From Macrostomum hystrix (Eukaryota; Platyhelminthes; Macrostomidae): a DNA stretch of 64,000 nt. The translations under genes were made by a program, and so were the position numbers. The stretch is from the NCBI GenBank assembly GCA_950097015.1, contig CATNEN010000002.1:7827501-7891500 (forward strand). The letters run 5' to 3'. Under the pieces are notes generated by a model. It was not told where the DNA came from. It did no database searches and saw nothing but the letters and a program-made list of their open reading frames with translations. This document shows, piece after piece, positions 1 to 11,944 of the stretch (its first letter is position 1; every line of letters starts with the position of its first letter).

Positions 1-49
1 CATCGAATTCTACTAAGTATGTTCTCTTACTTGTTCAGTTATCCAAGCT

Positions 50-525
50 TAAACCGAAGCAAGAACCGAAGCAGAAATCAAGCTTAAACCGAAGCAGGAA
101 TCAAAGCAAGAACCGAAGCAGGAACCAAAGCAAGAATCGAAGCAGGAATCAAAGCAAGAATCGAAGCAGGAATCAAAGCAAGAATCGAAGCAGGAATCAA
201 AGCAAGAATCGAAGCAGGAATCAAAGCAAGAATCGAAGCAGGAATCAAAGCAAGAATCGAAGCAGGAATCAAAGCAAGAATCGAAGCAGGAATCAAAGCA
301 AGAATCGAAGCAGGAACCAAAGCAAGAATCGAAGCAGGAACCAAAGCAAGAATCGAAGCAGGAACCAAAGCAAGAATCGAAGCAGGAATCAAAGCAAGAA
401 TCGAAGCAGGAATCAAAGCAAGAATCGAAGCAGGAATCAAAGCAAGAATCGAAGCAGGAACCAAAGCAAGAATCCAAGATTCGAGGTAGGAATCGAAACA
501 GGAACCAAAGCAGGAATCGAATCAG
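50..525. repeat. Minisatellite, 12 bp unit in 24 bp dimers
   Basis: Tandem array of alternating 12 bp monomers, AAGCAAGAATCG and AAGCAGGAATCA, about 38 monomers, degenerate at both edges. It lies beyond the 3' end of the SCFD2-like gene. It stays open in two minus-strand frames only because 12 is a multiple of three, so no protein is inferred. The sequence from 526 to 733 holds nothing I recognise. Confidence 0.95.
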
Positions 526-733
526 AGTATAATAAAGTACAAGAATCAGGTTACAGTGAAAAGAATCGGTTTTCAGTTTTCAGAAATCCCTTTACAGAAC
601 AAAAACTAGATTAGAATCGCTTTAAAGTCGATATATTTTGACATTTTGACAATGAGTTTAAATCTCATTGATAACAAGCAAATGGAAGACTAGAGTGACG
701 TCAGTCTGCTAACAGGCGAAGGCTTGGTCAGTT

Positions 734-3161
734 TCAGCACAGCTCCCCGCGGCGCAGGGACCCAATTAGCTGATCGCGGCCCCTCAGCAGCCGGTCGGTT
801 ACCAGCGCCACAGAGCGATGCGGCTGCAGCTGACGGAGTCGATCACGGAGGAGGCGGTGCTCGGCCCAGGTGGCCCCGCCGAGCAGGCAGATGAGCACCA
901 GCTCAGCCTCGGCCAGCTTGGGCTTAGCCGACACGCCCAGGTAGCCGAACAGGCCGGCCATGCCGGTGGACTTGTGCTCGAAACGAAGCGCCGAGACGGC
1001 CGGAGATGCGCCCGACGGTGCGATCTCGGCGGCCAGCTGGGCCACCAGCGGCGAGTAGGTGGGCACCACGGAGCAGTCGGCCAGGCGGAGCCGCGGCTGG
1101 TCCGCCCGCAGGCGTTGCAGGCCGGCCAGAATCGCAGCTTCGTCATCGTCATCATCAGCTTTATCGTTGACGTCGCCGTCAGCCGGTGGAAGCAGGCTAG
1201 AGCCGATGATCTTCAAGGCCAGGAGGAAATCGGGTGACAGGCCGGCTGAGCGAGCTTCGACAGCGGCAGCCGACCGGACGGCGGATGCTTCGTCAGGCGA
1301 ACTGCCGGCCACGCCAAGCAGCGACTTCTCGATGCGCACTGCCGCCTGCTGCAGCTGCTGATGCTGTGGTTGCCGACGCTCAGCTGCGGTGGCGACCATC
1401 GATTGCGCAACGGCAGCAGCCAGTTGGACTGTGACTGCGTGCCCACCCGCGAAGCCCAGCTGCGGACGCTCCGATGCCAGACGGTCCAGAAGGCGACCGA
1501 GGCTGCCGGCGGGCGCGTCCCCCGCGGAAGAAGCCGCCGACACCAGCAGGCCGGGATCGAAGGCCACCCGCTCGGCGGTCATGGCGTCGGCCAGGGCGCG
1601 CTGCACTGCAGCGGCTGCCGACTTGGCCGAAGCTGAGGCTTTGGTATCTGCGCCAGCCAGCCGACGGCCCAGCGGGCTGTCCAGGCAGCCGGAGAGGCAG
1701 CCAACAGGCAGGTAAGTCGCGCAGCAGGACCTGCCAGGGTGAGTCGATATGTTTTGAATTCGATCATCGACTATGTAACAGCACCCGACAATGGACTGAG
1801 ATAGCACAGATAAATTCTCATGAAGTTCCTGACCTGCTGAAGGCTGAAAGGTCGAGCCGCACATCGTTGACGAGCAGCGGCTGCCCGGTCCTGTACAGCG
1901 TGTCCAGCCAGGCCGCATCGGCAGCCAGGAAGCTGAGCGGCCCCACCAGGTCCAGCGCACGGTCAGCCAGCACCAGCGTGGCCCGCCTGTGATTGGCCAG
2001 TCGGCGCCGCTCCTTGGCCGGCCCGTAGGCAGCCAGGGCGTCGCCGAGGCGGCTGGCGGCGGGGCCCAGGCAGAGGAGGTCCTCTTTCAGGGACAGCTCG
2101 CACAGCAGGCTGTGCAGCCGGCCCGCCAGCTGCCGCAGCGACTCCCCGTCATCATCGCTGAAGTCTTGGTCAGTGGTGACGTCATTACCGCCTGCTAGGA
2201 CTACAAACTCGGGTAGGGGCGCCTGTTGCTGGCGCTGCTCATCCGGAGCTCGGATCAGAGTCACGTGACCCAATGGCACGAAGCGAACCTGCGAAATATG
2301 CCATATGGAATTAGTGTAAAATGATCAAAATTAAATAGCGAATCAAACAAGCCTGCGAACCCTTCACTGCTTCATATTGACTCGCAACTCTACTGTGTCT
2401 ACCTCTCACCGCTCCACCGTGCCTACCCCTCACCACTACTCTACCGTGCCTACCTCTCACCATTCTACCGTGCCTGCCCCTCACCACTACTTAACCGTGT
2501 CTACCTCTCACCATTCTACCGTGCCTGCCCCTCACCACTACTTAACCGTGTCTACCTCTCACCATTTTACCGTGCCTACCACTCACCACTACTCTACCGT
2601 GTCTACCCCTCACCATTGTACCGTGCCTACCACTCACCACTACTCTACCGTGTCTACCTCTCACCATTTTACCGTGCCTATCCCTCACCACTACTCTACC
2701 GTATTTACCTCTGACCACAATTCATTGTCTTCCTCTCACCGCTCTACCGTGTCTAACCCTCAATACTCTACCCTGTCTACCTCTCATAACTCTAAACACA
2801 GTCGCCGCACCTGAGCGGTGGTCCCGGGCCCCAGCCAGCCTGCCAGGTGTTCTTCAACATCGGCCAGGACTGCAGTCTCCGGGCAGGCGCCAGTGAGCAC
2901 AATGACGTAGGTCAGCCCGCTGTCAGACAACAGTTCAGCCAGCGTCGCCTTGGCTGCTGGACTGTCCGGCCGGCCGGCCAGCAAGAAGACGGCTTTTCGA
3001 ATGGCCGGCCCGGTGGCCGAGTTCTGCAGCCGCTCGCTTGGACGAAAATCGCGCACCGCCAGCGCGCCGTGCTCGATGAGGCGCGGCAACAGGCGACGCC
3101 AGTTGATCCAGTCGGCGGCGCCGGAGTCTGCGTAGACAACAGCTGATCGGACGCTCGTCAT
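734..3161 (-). CDS. SCFD2: SCFD2-like Sec1/Munc18 family protein (3 exons)
   Basis: Sec1 family domain-containing protein 2 belongs to the SM proteins, which act with SNAREs and tethers in ER/Golgi vesicle traffic. Exons are 3161-2811, 2288-1834 and 1730-734; introns are GT-AG and the sum is 1803 nt, giving 600 residues, close to the vertebrate protein. Diagnostic segments are the N-terminal RSAVVYADSGAADWINW block, the APAKxRRxxAxHR..LVLADRALDLVGPL motif near the middle (the VDRTLDLTGA block of human SCFD2), and the C-terminal hydrophobic strand LVLICLLGGATWAE followed by TDRLLRG. The start is the ATG at 3161; an in-frame ATG at 3215 is equally possible. The first intron is almost wholly minisatellite. 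The predicted third-exon start (LPVGCLSGCLDS) aligns poorly with the family, so that acceptor is the least sure boundary. Confidence 0.8.
2377..2795. repeat. Minisatellite in SCFD2-like intron 1
   Basis: Imperfect units of about 24-27 bp built on TCTACCGTGTCTACCTCTCA. They fill most of the 2289-2810 intron. Read on the gene's sense strand, units contain ATGGTGAGAGGTAG, which resembles a 5' splice site. The array stops about 15 bp before the real donor of exon 1. Confidence 0.93.
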
Positions 3162-3812
3162 GACGGCCTCCTCTGATTGGCTGGCGGGGCAGCCGCCTCC
3201 AGTTAAGCCGCTCATTTGAATGCGTAAATTTAATGCGTAACCTTCGATGATTGGTTGGCGCTGTTTTTACCAATAGAATATTCTTGTTTTATTGTCAATT
3301 TTCCAATGGCACTACTGCTGAAAAGTTGAGTAGTTAATAACGTCAATCTAATATTGTAGATATAAAAATAAAAGTACCCAGAAAACGAAAAACAAATTTT
3401 CGTTTTAGTAAGCCCAAAGCAAAAAATGGAAGCCTACTTTTGTTAAAAACACATTTTATTTTAAACTTACAGCAAACATGATGGATTACAACATAAATAG
3501 TACGAATGGATGGACACGAGCGTAATAATAGATAACTTAATGAAAATAGACGCACACGCAGCTTATTGCTAGGCATAGCGAACTGAGATTATAATGGTTT
3601 AACATTTTTTATTAACAAATTATTAATATCATTGTAAAACATACGTCATTTTGAACAGTTGCTAATGCTGAAGAACCTCCCCAGTTAAAACAAAATATAG
3701 CACTAGATTTTAACACTGTAAATACTAATTTATGAAAGGTGCTACCATACGGCCTACATTTGATCTCCCATTGCCTACTTCACTGGCCTTATTTAGGTTT
3801 AACCTCTTCCTA
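3162..3812. other. Spacer upstream of SCFD2-like gene
   Basis: AT-rich spacer between the SCFD2-like start and the next minisatellite. I see no conserved coding stretch, and no repeat family shared with the rest of the window. It should hold the SCFD2-like promoter and the HINFP-like 3' end, but no clear core element stands out. Confidence 0.5.
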
Positions 3813-4733
3813 GAGCTGACCCCCTTCCTAATGACCCCAGCTGACCCCCTTCCTAATGACCCCAGCTGACCCCCTCCCTAATGACCCCAGCTGACTTCTC
3901 CCTAATGACCCCAGCTGACCCTCTCCCTAATGACCCCAGCTGACTTCTCCCTAATGACCCCAGCTGACTTCTCCCTAATGACCAAAGCTGACCCTCTCCC
4001 TAATAACCCCAGCTGACCCTCTCCCTAATGACCAAAGCTGACCCTCTCCCTAATGACCCCAGCTGACTTCTCCCTAATGACCCCAGCTGACTTCTCCCTA
4101 ATGACCCCAGCTGACTTCTCCCTAATGACCCCAGCTGACCCTCTCCCTAATGACCCCAGCTGACCCTCTCCCTAATGACCAAAGCTGACCCTCTCCCTAA
4201 TAACCCCAGCTGACCCTCTCCCTAATGACCAAAGCTGACCCTCTCCCTAATGACCCCAGCTGACTTCTCCCTAATGACCCCAGCTGACTTCTCCCTAATG
4301 ACCCCAGCTGACTTCTCCCTAATGACCCCAGCTGACCCTCTCCCTAATGACCCCAGCTGACTTCTCCCTAATGACCCCAGCTGACCCTCTCCCTAATGAC
4401 CCCAGCTGACTTCTCCCTAATGACCCCAGCTGACTTCTCCCTAATGACCCCAGCTGACCCTCTCCCAAATGACCAAAGCTGACCCTCTCCCTAATGACCA
4501 AAGCTGACCCTCTCCCTAATGATCCCAGCTGACCCTCTCCCTAATGACCAAAGCTGACCCTCTCCCTAATGACCAAAGCCGACCCTCTCCCTAATAACCC
4601 CAGCTGACCCTCTCCCTAATGACCCCAGCTGACTTCTCCCTAATGACCAAAGCTGACCCTCTCCCTAATGACCCCAGCTGACCCTCTCCCTAATGACCCC
4701 AGCTGACTTCTCCCTAATGACCCCAGCTGACCC
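3813..4733. repeat. Minisatellite, 24/25 bp unit, downstream of HINFP-like gene
   Basis: About 37 units starting TGACCCCAGCTGAC and ending TCTCCCTAA. Two length classes alternate (a 24 bp form with TTCTCC and a 25 bp form with CCTCTCC), plus variants with CAAAG in place of CCCAG. The repeating order of variants (for example around 3970-4060 and 4165-4260) suggests later block duplication. It ends about 45 bp from the HINFP-like stop codon. Confidence 0.95.
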
Positions 4734-4777
4734 AACCACAAATCCCAACCGGACCAGTCGACCCCAGGCCGCAGGAG

Positions 4778-5015
4778 TCACAGTACTCCAATATCCAGTG
4801 ACAGACAGTCGTCCTGAGCTGCGCAATCTCCAGTTTTCAGCGTCATGCCCGGCTCCACCAGCAGGTGCGGCAAGAAGTCCTCCGACTGCTCAGCCGGGCA
4901 GTCTAGCCGGTGGCTGGAGATGAAGCCATCATCTGGCGGCCCGAGGATCAACGGCAGCTGCATGTGCAGGGCGGACATATCCTTACAGAGCCAGGGATTC
5001 CGCTGCTGCTGTTGT

Positions 5016-5046
<31 letters not shown>

Positions 5047-8000
5047 CTTGCTGTCGCTGCAAGCTGAGCTGATGCTCCACAAGCTCATTGCCCAGCATCT
5101 CCTTGGTAACCTCGATGCTCTCCAGCCGGGTCTGAACCAGCCGGCACACGCCGTCAGGCCCGGGTTCGAATCTGAACTTGGAGAAGCCGAGCGGGCGGCA
5201 CAGGCGGTGCAGTCGAATGAGGTGCCGGGACAGGCAGCGAGAGTCCTTGGTGACGAGCTGGCACAGGTGGCAGGCGTACACGCGCTCAGGTGGCTGGGAC
5301 AGCTGGTTGAAGCCGTGCGCCTTGGACAGGTGGCGGAACAGAAAGTGTGGCGTGACGAAGTGCTGGTCGCAGATGTCGCACCGCAGAGACTGGTCATGGC
5401 GATGGCGGTGCACCTGAGCAGGGGATTTAGGAAACCATGGGACTCAATTAGAGCCAGGACCCAGGCCCCAAACTGTGCTTAGATTCATCCCAGATTCATC
5501 CCAAGATCCCAATCCCAAACTGTGCTTAGATTCATCCCTAGATCCTAATCTTAAACTGTGCTCAGATTCATCCCAAGATCCCAAGATCACAATCCCAAAC
5601 TGTGCTTAGATTCATCCCAAGATCCCAATCCCAAACTGTGCTCAGATTCATCCCAAGACCACAATCCCAAACTGTGCTTAGATTCATCCCAAGATCCCAA
5701 TCCCAAACTGTGCTCAGATTCATCCCAAGACCACAATCCCAAACTGTGCTCAGATTCATCCCAAGATCCCAATCCCAAACTGTGCTCAGATTCATCCCAA
5801 GACCACAATCCCAAACTGTGCTTAGATTCATCCCAAGATCCCAATCCCAAACTGTGCTTAGATTCATCCCTAGATCCTAATCTTAAACTGTGCTCAGATT
5901 CATCCCAAGATCCCAAGATCACAATCCCAAACTGTGCTTAGATTCATCCCAAGATCCCAATCCCAAACTGTGCTCAGATTCATCCCAAGACCACAATCCC
6001 AAACTGTGCTTAGATTCATCCCAAGATCCCAATCCCAAACTGTGCTCAGATTCATCCCAAGACCACAATCCCAAACTGTGCTCAGATTCATCCCAAGATC
6101 CCAATCCCAAACTGTGCTCAGATTCATCCCAAGACCACAATCCCAAACTGTGCTTAGATTCATCCCAAGATCCCAATCCCAAACTGTGCTCAGATTCATC
6201 CCAAGACCACAATCCCAAACTGTGCTCAGATTCATCCCAAGATCCCAATCCCAAACTGTGCTCAGATTCATCCCAAGACCACAATCCCAAACTGTGCTCA
6301 GATTCATCCCAAGATCCCAATCCCAAACTGTGCTCAGATTCATCCCAAGATCCCAATCCCAAACTGTGCTCAGATTCATCCCAAAAAACCTTGAGCTGGT
6401 CCATAGTCTTGCAGCTGTGGCCGCAGCCGGGCTCGGTGCAGGCAAACGGCCGCTCCTCGCTGTGCCGCATCTGCAGGTGTCGGCGCAGGGCGCTGGGCGT
6501 GGGCAGAGTGAACTCGCAGTGCGGACACTTCTGTGTGTTCACGTGGCGCCGCATGTGATCGCTGAGGATGCGCTGGGAGCTGAACAGCCGTTGGCACTGG
6601 TCACACCTGCGCGGGAACAGGGGTGGTGGATTTGATTAATTGGGGATTTCTGCTTCATAGAATTAAAGGAGGTTAGAGCCCTAGAGGTAAGAGCTACGGA
6701 GTTCGAATTGAGAGGTCGAAAGTTCGAATCCTAACCAAGCCTAGGTTGCAATAAGAGAATTAATGTTAGGATGATTCTAACTTCTAATTCTCATTTCTCG
6801 TAATTCTAGAACCGGATAATTCTAAAATCTGGAAGGGATAATTCTAGAATCGGAAAGGGATAATTTGAGAATCTGGATGGGATGATTATAGAATCTAGAT
6901 GGGATAACTCTAGAATCTAGATGGGATAATTCTAGAATCTAGAATCTAGATGGGATAATTCTAGAATTTGGATGGGATAATTCTAGAATCTGGATGGGAT
7001 AATTCTAGAATCTGGATGGGATAATTCTAGAATTTGGATGGGATAATTCTAGAATCTGGATGGGATAATTCTAGAATCTAGATGGGATAATTCTAGAATC
7101 TAGAATCTAGATGGGATAATTCTAGAATCTAGAATCTAGATGGGATAATTCTAGAATTTGGATGGGATAATTCTAGAATCTGGATGGGATAATTCTAGAA
7201 TTTGGATGGGATAATTCTAGAATCTGGATGGGATAATTCTAGAATCTGGATGGGATAATTCTAGAATCTGGATGGGATAATTCTAGAATCTGGATGGGTA
7301 ATTCTAGAATCTGGATGGGATAATTCTAGAATCTGGATGGGTAATTCTAGAATCTGGATGGGTAATTCTAGAATCTGGATGGGATAATTCTAGAATCTGG
7401 ATGGGTAATTCTAGAATCTGGATGGGGTAATTCTAGAATCTGGATGGGATAATTCTAGAATCTGGATGGGGTAATTCTAGAATCTGGATGGGATAATTCT
7501 AGAATCTGGATGGGATAATTCTAGAATCTGGATGGGTAATTCTAGAATCTGGATGGGGTAATTCTAGAATCTGGATGGGATAATTCTAGAATCTGGATGG
7601 GATAATTCTAGAATCTGGATGGGTAATTCTATAATCTGGATGGGATAATTCTAGAATCTGGATGGGATAATTCTAGAATCTGGATAGGTAATTCTAGAAT
7701 CTGGATGGGATAATTCTAGAATCTGGATGGGGTAATTCTAGAATCTGGATGGGTAATTCTAGAATCTGGATGGGATAATTCTAGAATCTGGATGGGTAAT
7801 TCTAGAATCTGGATGGGGTAATTCTAGAATCTGGATGGGGTAATTCTAGAATCTGGATGGGTAATTCTAGAATCTGGATGGGATAATTCTAGAATCTGGA
7901 TGGGTAATTCTAGAATCTGGATGGGGTAATTCTAGAATCTGGATGGGATAATTCTAGAATCTGGATGGGGTAATTCTAGAATCTGGATGGGTAATTCTAG

Positions 8001-11000
8001 AATCTGGATGGGGTAATTCTAGAATCTGGATGGGATAATTCTAGAATCTGGATGGGGTAATTCTAGAATCTGGATGGGATAATTCTAGAATCTGGATGGG
8101 ATAATTCTAGAATCTGGATGGGTAATTCTAGAATCTGGATGGGGTAATTCTAGAATCTGGATGGGATAATTCTAGAATCTGGATGGGTAATTCTAGAATC
8201 TGGATGGGATAATTCTAGAATCTGGATGGGGTAATTCTAGAATCTGGATGGGATAATTCTAGAATCTGGATGGGGTAATTCTAGAATCTGGATGGGTAAT
8301 TCTAGAATCTGGATGGGATAATTCTAGAATCTGGATGGGATAATTCTAGAATCTGGATGGGGTAATTCTAGAATCTGGATGGGATAATTCTAGAATCTGG
8401 ATGGGATAATTCTAGAATCTGGATGGGTAATTCTAGAATCTGGATGGGGTAATTCTAGAATCTGGATGGGATAATTCTAGAATCTGGATGGGTAATTCTA
8501 GAATCTGGATGGGATAATTCTAGAATCTGGATGGGTAATTCTAGAATCTGGATGGGATAATTCTAGAATCTGGATGGGTAATTCTAGAATCTGGATGGGA
8601 TAATTCTAGAATCTGGATGGGTAATTCTAGAATCTGGATGGGGTAATTCTAGAATCTGGATGGGATAATTCTAGAATCTGGATGGGGTAATTCTAGAATC
8701 TGGATGGGATAATTCTAGAATCTGGATGGGATAATTCTAGAATCTGGATGGGTAATTCTAGAATCTGGATGGGGTAATTCTAGAATCTGGATGGGATAAT
8801 TCTAGAATCTGGATGGGTAATTCTAGAATCTGGATGGGATAATTCTAGAATCTGGATGGGTAATTCTAGAATCTGGATGGGATAATTCTAGAATCTGGAT
8901 AGGTAATTCTAGAATCTGGATGGGATAATTCTAGAATCTGGATGGGATAATTCTAGAATCTGGATGGGTAATTCTAGAATCTGGATGGGATAATTATAGA
9001 ATTTGGATGGGATAATTCTAGAATCTGGATGGGATAATTCTAGAATCTGGATGGGATAATTCTAGAATCTGGATGGGATAATTCTAGAATCTGGATGGGA
9101 TAATTCTAGAATCTGGATGGGATAATTCTAGAATCTGGATGGGTAATTCTAGAATCTGGATGGGTAATTCTAGAATCTGGATGGGATAATTCTAGAATCT
9201 GGATGGGTAATTCTAGAATCTGGATGGGATAATTCTAGAATCTGGATGGGATAATTCTAGAATCTGGATGGGATAATTCTAGAATCTGGATGGGGTAATT
9301 CTAGAATCTGGATGGGATAATTCTAGAATCTGGATGGGATAATTCTAGAATCTGGATGGGTAATTCTAGAATCTGGATGGGATAATTCTAGAATCTGGAT
9401 GGGATAATTCTAGAATCTGGATGGGATAATTCTAGAATCTGGATGGGATAATTCTAGAATCTGGATGGGTAATTCTAGAATCGGTAAAGGATAATTTAAG
9501 AATGATAGGGGATATTTTTATCGAGAAGGGCGGACTCACTTGTACATGGGGTTCGGCGCCTCCTGCCGCATGAGGTGGTTCTGCAGCTTGGAGTTGTTAT
9601 AGAACGTTTGGCCACAGGTAGGACAGGCGACCGGCTTCTCCTTGGAGTGGCAGCGGATGTGCTCGGTGAGGTTGCTGACGGAGTGGCACACCTGCTTGCA
9701 GCCGCTCCACAGGCAGGGCATGTCGCGGCTAGCCGGTTCGCACGGCTCCTCATTCTGTTGCCGCGAGCGCTCGTACTCAAACCGATGATTTGAGCAGTGC
9801 AAGTAGAATGCGCACGCGTTGCAGGTGAAAAATTCGCAGGAATCCCATTGGCAGCGCATGGGAGCCGGATCCTGAGTCTGGGGTGGGCGGGTGGGAATGT
9901 GAGCACACCTGACATGATCTGAGTAATCTGAGCATGACACCTGAACATTTAAGCATGACACCTGAACAATCCGAGAATGACACCTGAACAATCTGAGCAT
10001 GGCACCTGAACAATCCAAGAATGACACCTGAACAATCCGAGAATGACACCTGAACAATCCAAGAATGACACCTGAACAATCCGAGAATGACACCCGAACA
10101 ATCCGAGAATGACACCTGAACAATCCAAGAATGACACCTGAACAATCCGAGAATGACACCTGAACAATCCGAGAATGACACCTGAACAATCTGAGCATGG
10201 CACCTGAACAATCCAAGAATGACACCTGAACAATCTGAGCATGGCACCTGAACAATCCAAGAATGACACCTGAACAATCCAAGAATGACACCTGAACAAT
10301 CTGAGCATGGCACCTGAACAATCCGAGAATGACACCTGAACAATCCAAGAATGACACCTGAACAATCTGAGCATGACACCTGAACAATCCAAGAATGACA
10401 CCTGAACAATCTGAGCATGGCACCTGAACAATCCAAGAATGACACCTGAACAATCTGAGCATGACACCTGAACAATCCAAGAATGACACCTGAACAATCT
10501 GAGCATGACACCTGAACAATCCAAGAATGACACCTGAACAATCCGAGAATGACACCTGAACAATCTGAGCATGACCCCTGAAAAATCTGAGCATGACAAC
10601 TGAACATTTGAGCATGACACCTGAACATCTGAGCTTGACACCTGAACATTTGAGCATGACACCCGAACAATCTGAGAATGACACCTGAACAATCTGAGAA
10701 TGACACCTGAACAATCCGAGAATGACACCTGAACAATCCGAGAATGACACCTGAACAATCCGAGAATGACACCTGAACAATCCGAGAATGACACCTGAAC
10801 AATCCGAGAATGACACCTGAACAATCTGAGCATGACCCCTGAAAAATCTGAGCATGACAACTGAACATTTGAGCATGACACCTGAACATCTGAGCATGAC
10901 ACCTGAACATTTGAGCATGACACCCGAACAATCTGAGAATGACACCTGAACAATCTGTCGTGGCCCAAAGGAAGGAACTTAGACTCCTTGGAAGTTGTAG

Positions 11001-11853
11001 GTACTGCACTCTTAGCTCTTTATTTCGTTCGGCTTTTGTGCACCTTTTACTTTCCTTTTAGTGCTTTAGCCGAGGAGTTCTTTCAAATACTAAATACATT
11101 TACTTTGGGCTTTGCCCATAAACAAAATGTCAATGCAACAAATCTTCAGTTGCTCAAAGCCACAACACAATCCGAGAATGACACCTGAATATTCTGGCAG
11201 GGTTATAAAACCGTCATCCCAACATTCAGACAAGTTCAGACACATGGCAGAGCGGTTAACGAGTTTGTCTCTCGCACCAAGGTCCCTGAGCTCGATTCCG
11301 CGGTGAGGCCACATTCATTTGGGGCGCAGCCGCGGAGAGAAGGCTTGGGGGCTTGGCGGGCAATTTACGCTTCATTACGCTTAAGCTTCAGGCGCAAATA
11401 ATCCAATGATATACAATGGGATTTAATAAATCTAAAATCATCTATTTTGGCAGGTAATTCGCCAACACCTGACACTGTCCTTACCACTTCCACCATGCTG
11501 CACAGGGCGGCATTGAGTGAGCATTCCGGCCATCTGCGCGAAGCGATGAGCGTCCGGCCCAGTTCTTTCACGATCACGTGATGCGCGTGCATGGTCACGT
11601 GACAGGCGGCCTGGTCAACCAGGCAGTCAACGTTGGCCAGCTTGGTGTCGCAGTTGTGCCACAGGCAGGACAGCTCAGCTTCCAGTCCTGACTGAGCCAC
11701 AGCCGCCTGAGCAGCCAGGATGGCGTGGCGCTCGCAGTGCTTGCTGAACTCCAGGCGCTGATCCTCCGAGCGCTTGCCTTTGATGCAGCGGACCCGGTAA
11801 TTGCAGTCGGCCCATTCGCACTCCAAGACCTGCTCCCTGCTGTAGCCTTGCAT
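4778..11853 (-). CDS. HINFP: HINFP-like C2H2 zinc-finger histone H4 transcription factor (4 exons)
   Basis: HINFP (MIZF) binds histone H4 gene promoters at the G1/S transition in vertebrates. Exons are 11853-11485, 9877-9540, 6606-6390 and 5413-4778; the sum is 1560 nt, giving 519 residues (human about 517). About ten C2H2 fingers can be read in order. Early ones have the family's long C-x4-C form (LECEWADC, LSCLWHNC, MRCQWDSC, MPCLWSGC), followed by VACPTCGQTF, YKCDQCQRLF, QKCPHCEFTL, FACTEPGCGHSC, LRCDICDQHF and YACHLCQLV. One finger is split by the exon 3/4 junction and is restored exactly by splicing. The post-finger block FSKFRFEPGPDG...ESIEVTKEML matches the conserved HINFP C-terminal block. 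A polyglutamine run (CTG repeats at about 5002-5050) follows. All three introns are dominated by different minisatellites. The sequence is open upstream of the ATG to a possible acceptor, so a 5' exon may exist. Confidence 0.9.
5002..5050. repeat. CTG/CAG microsatellite coding polyglutamine
   Basis: Interrupted CTG triplets on the plus strand encode about 15-18 glutamines in the C-terminal part of the HINFP-like protein. A glutamine tract here is not part of the vertebrate family, so it is a local expansion. Confidence 0.85.
5470..6387. repeat. Minisatellite, 36 bp unit, HINFP-like intron 3
   Basis: Units of 36 bp containing AATCCCAAACTGTGCTCAG and ATTCATCCCAAGA fill the last intron (5414-6389) to within a few bases of the exon 3 donor. 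Two alternating subtypes (GATCCC and GACCACA) give an approximate 72 bp higher-order period. A larger block from about 5500 is repeated from about 5860. Multiple frames are open on both strands because 36 is a multiple of three. Confidence 0.95.
6671..6738 (+). repeat. tRNA-like relic, probable SINE head
   Basis: A 68 bp stretch with terminal complementarity (GGTTAG at the left, CTAACC at the right), a box A-like GGTAAGAGC and a perfect box B-like GTTCGAATCC. The internal arms do not fold into a clean cloverleaf, so it looks like a degraded tRNA-derived SINE head, possibly of the family at 62575. It lies in HINFP-like intron 2. Confidence 0.4.
6820..9494. repeat. 2.7 kb minisatellite, 21/22 bp unit, HINFP-like intron 2
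   Basis: About 120 units of the form GGGATAATTCTAGAATCTGG plus AT. Three subtypes differ only in the G-run junction: GGGATAATT (22 bp), GGGGTAATT (22 bp) and GGGTAATT (21 bp). They are mixed in blocks that recur along the array. Each unit contains the palindrome ATTCTAGAAT. The right end stops about 45 bp from exon 2, at a degenerate unit. Confidence 0.97.
9910..10955. repeat. Minisatellite, 22 bp unit, HINFP-like intron 1
   Basis: About 47 units based on TGACACCTGAACAATCCGAG plus AA, with CCAAG and CTGAGC variants. On the gene's sense strand each unit reads TTGTTCAG followed by GTGTCA, a pyrimidine-CAG/GT motif like a splice junction. The real exon 2 acceptor region just outside the array has the similar sequence ATGTCAGGTGTGCTCA. 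A final unit sits at 11168-11190 beyond an inserted solo LTR. A block from about 10560 is repeated at about 10820. Confidence 0.95.
10956..11167. mobile_element. Putative solo LTR inserted in the minisatellite
   Basis: A 212 bp non-repeat insert interrupts the 22 bp array. It begins TGTCGTGGC and ends GCCACAACA, the TG...CA ends with short inverted repeats expected of an LTR. It is flanked on both sides by CAATC (10951-10955 and 11168-11172), a 5 bp target duplication made from the array unit. No internal coding region is present, so it is a solo LTR or a very short terminal-repeat element. Confidence 0.7.
11243..11375 (+). mobile_element. SINE family A, 5' part
   Basis: tRNA-derived head with box A-like TGGCAGAGCGGTTAACG and box B-like AGCTCGATTCCGCG, then GAGGCCACATTCATTTGGGG and CTTGGGGGCTTG. 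The same order occurs at 23952, 45950, 51398 and 63935. This copy stops at about 11375 after GCAATTTACGC. It lies about 110 bp from HINFP-like exon 1, inside intron 1. Confidence 0.8.
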
Positions 11854-11944
11854 GGCTTGTCTGGCTTCCAGGTGAGCTGTTTCAGGTGAGCTGCAGATGA
11901 AGCGGCGAATTCATGGCTTGGATGGGGTAAGGGAAAGTGTACGG

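Noticed and set aside
49-477. 142- and 126-residue frames SCFD.../ALIPASI...
   Set aside because: Translations of the 12 bp minisatellite; period three only because the unit is a multiple of three.
5558-6635. Frames of up to 233 residues on both strands
   Set aside because: 36 bp minisatellite in an HINFP-like intron. Only the last part on the minus strand is real exon.
6671-6738. Functional tRNA gene
   Set aside because: Terminal pairing and box B are present, but the D and anticodon arms do not fold; better as a SINE relic.
9536-11009. Three overlapping minus-strand frames of 339-469 residues
   Set aside because: 22 bp array open in all frames because the unit has no stop in any register. 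Only 9540-9877 is coding, as HINFP-like exon 2.
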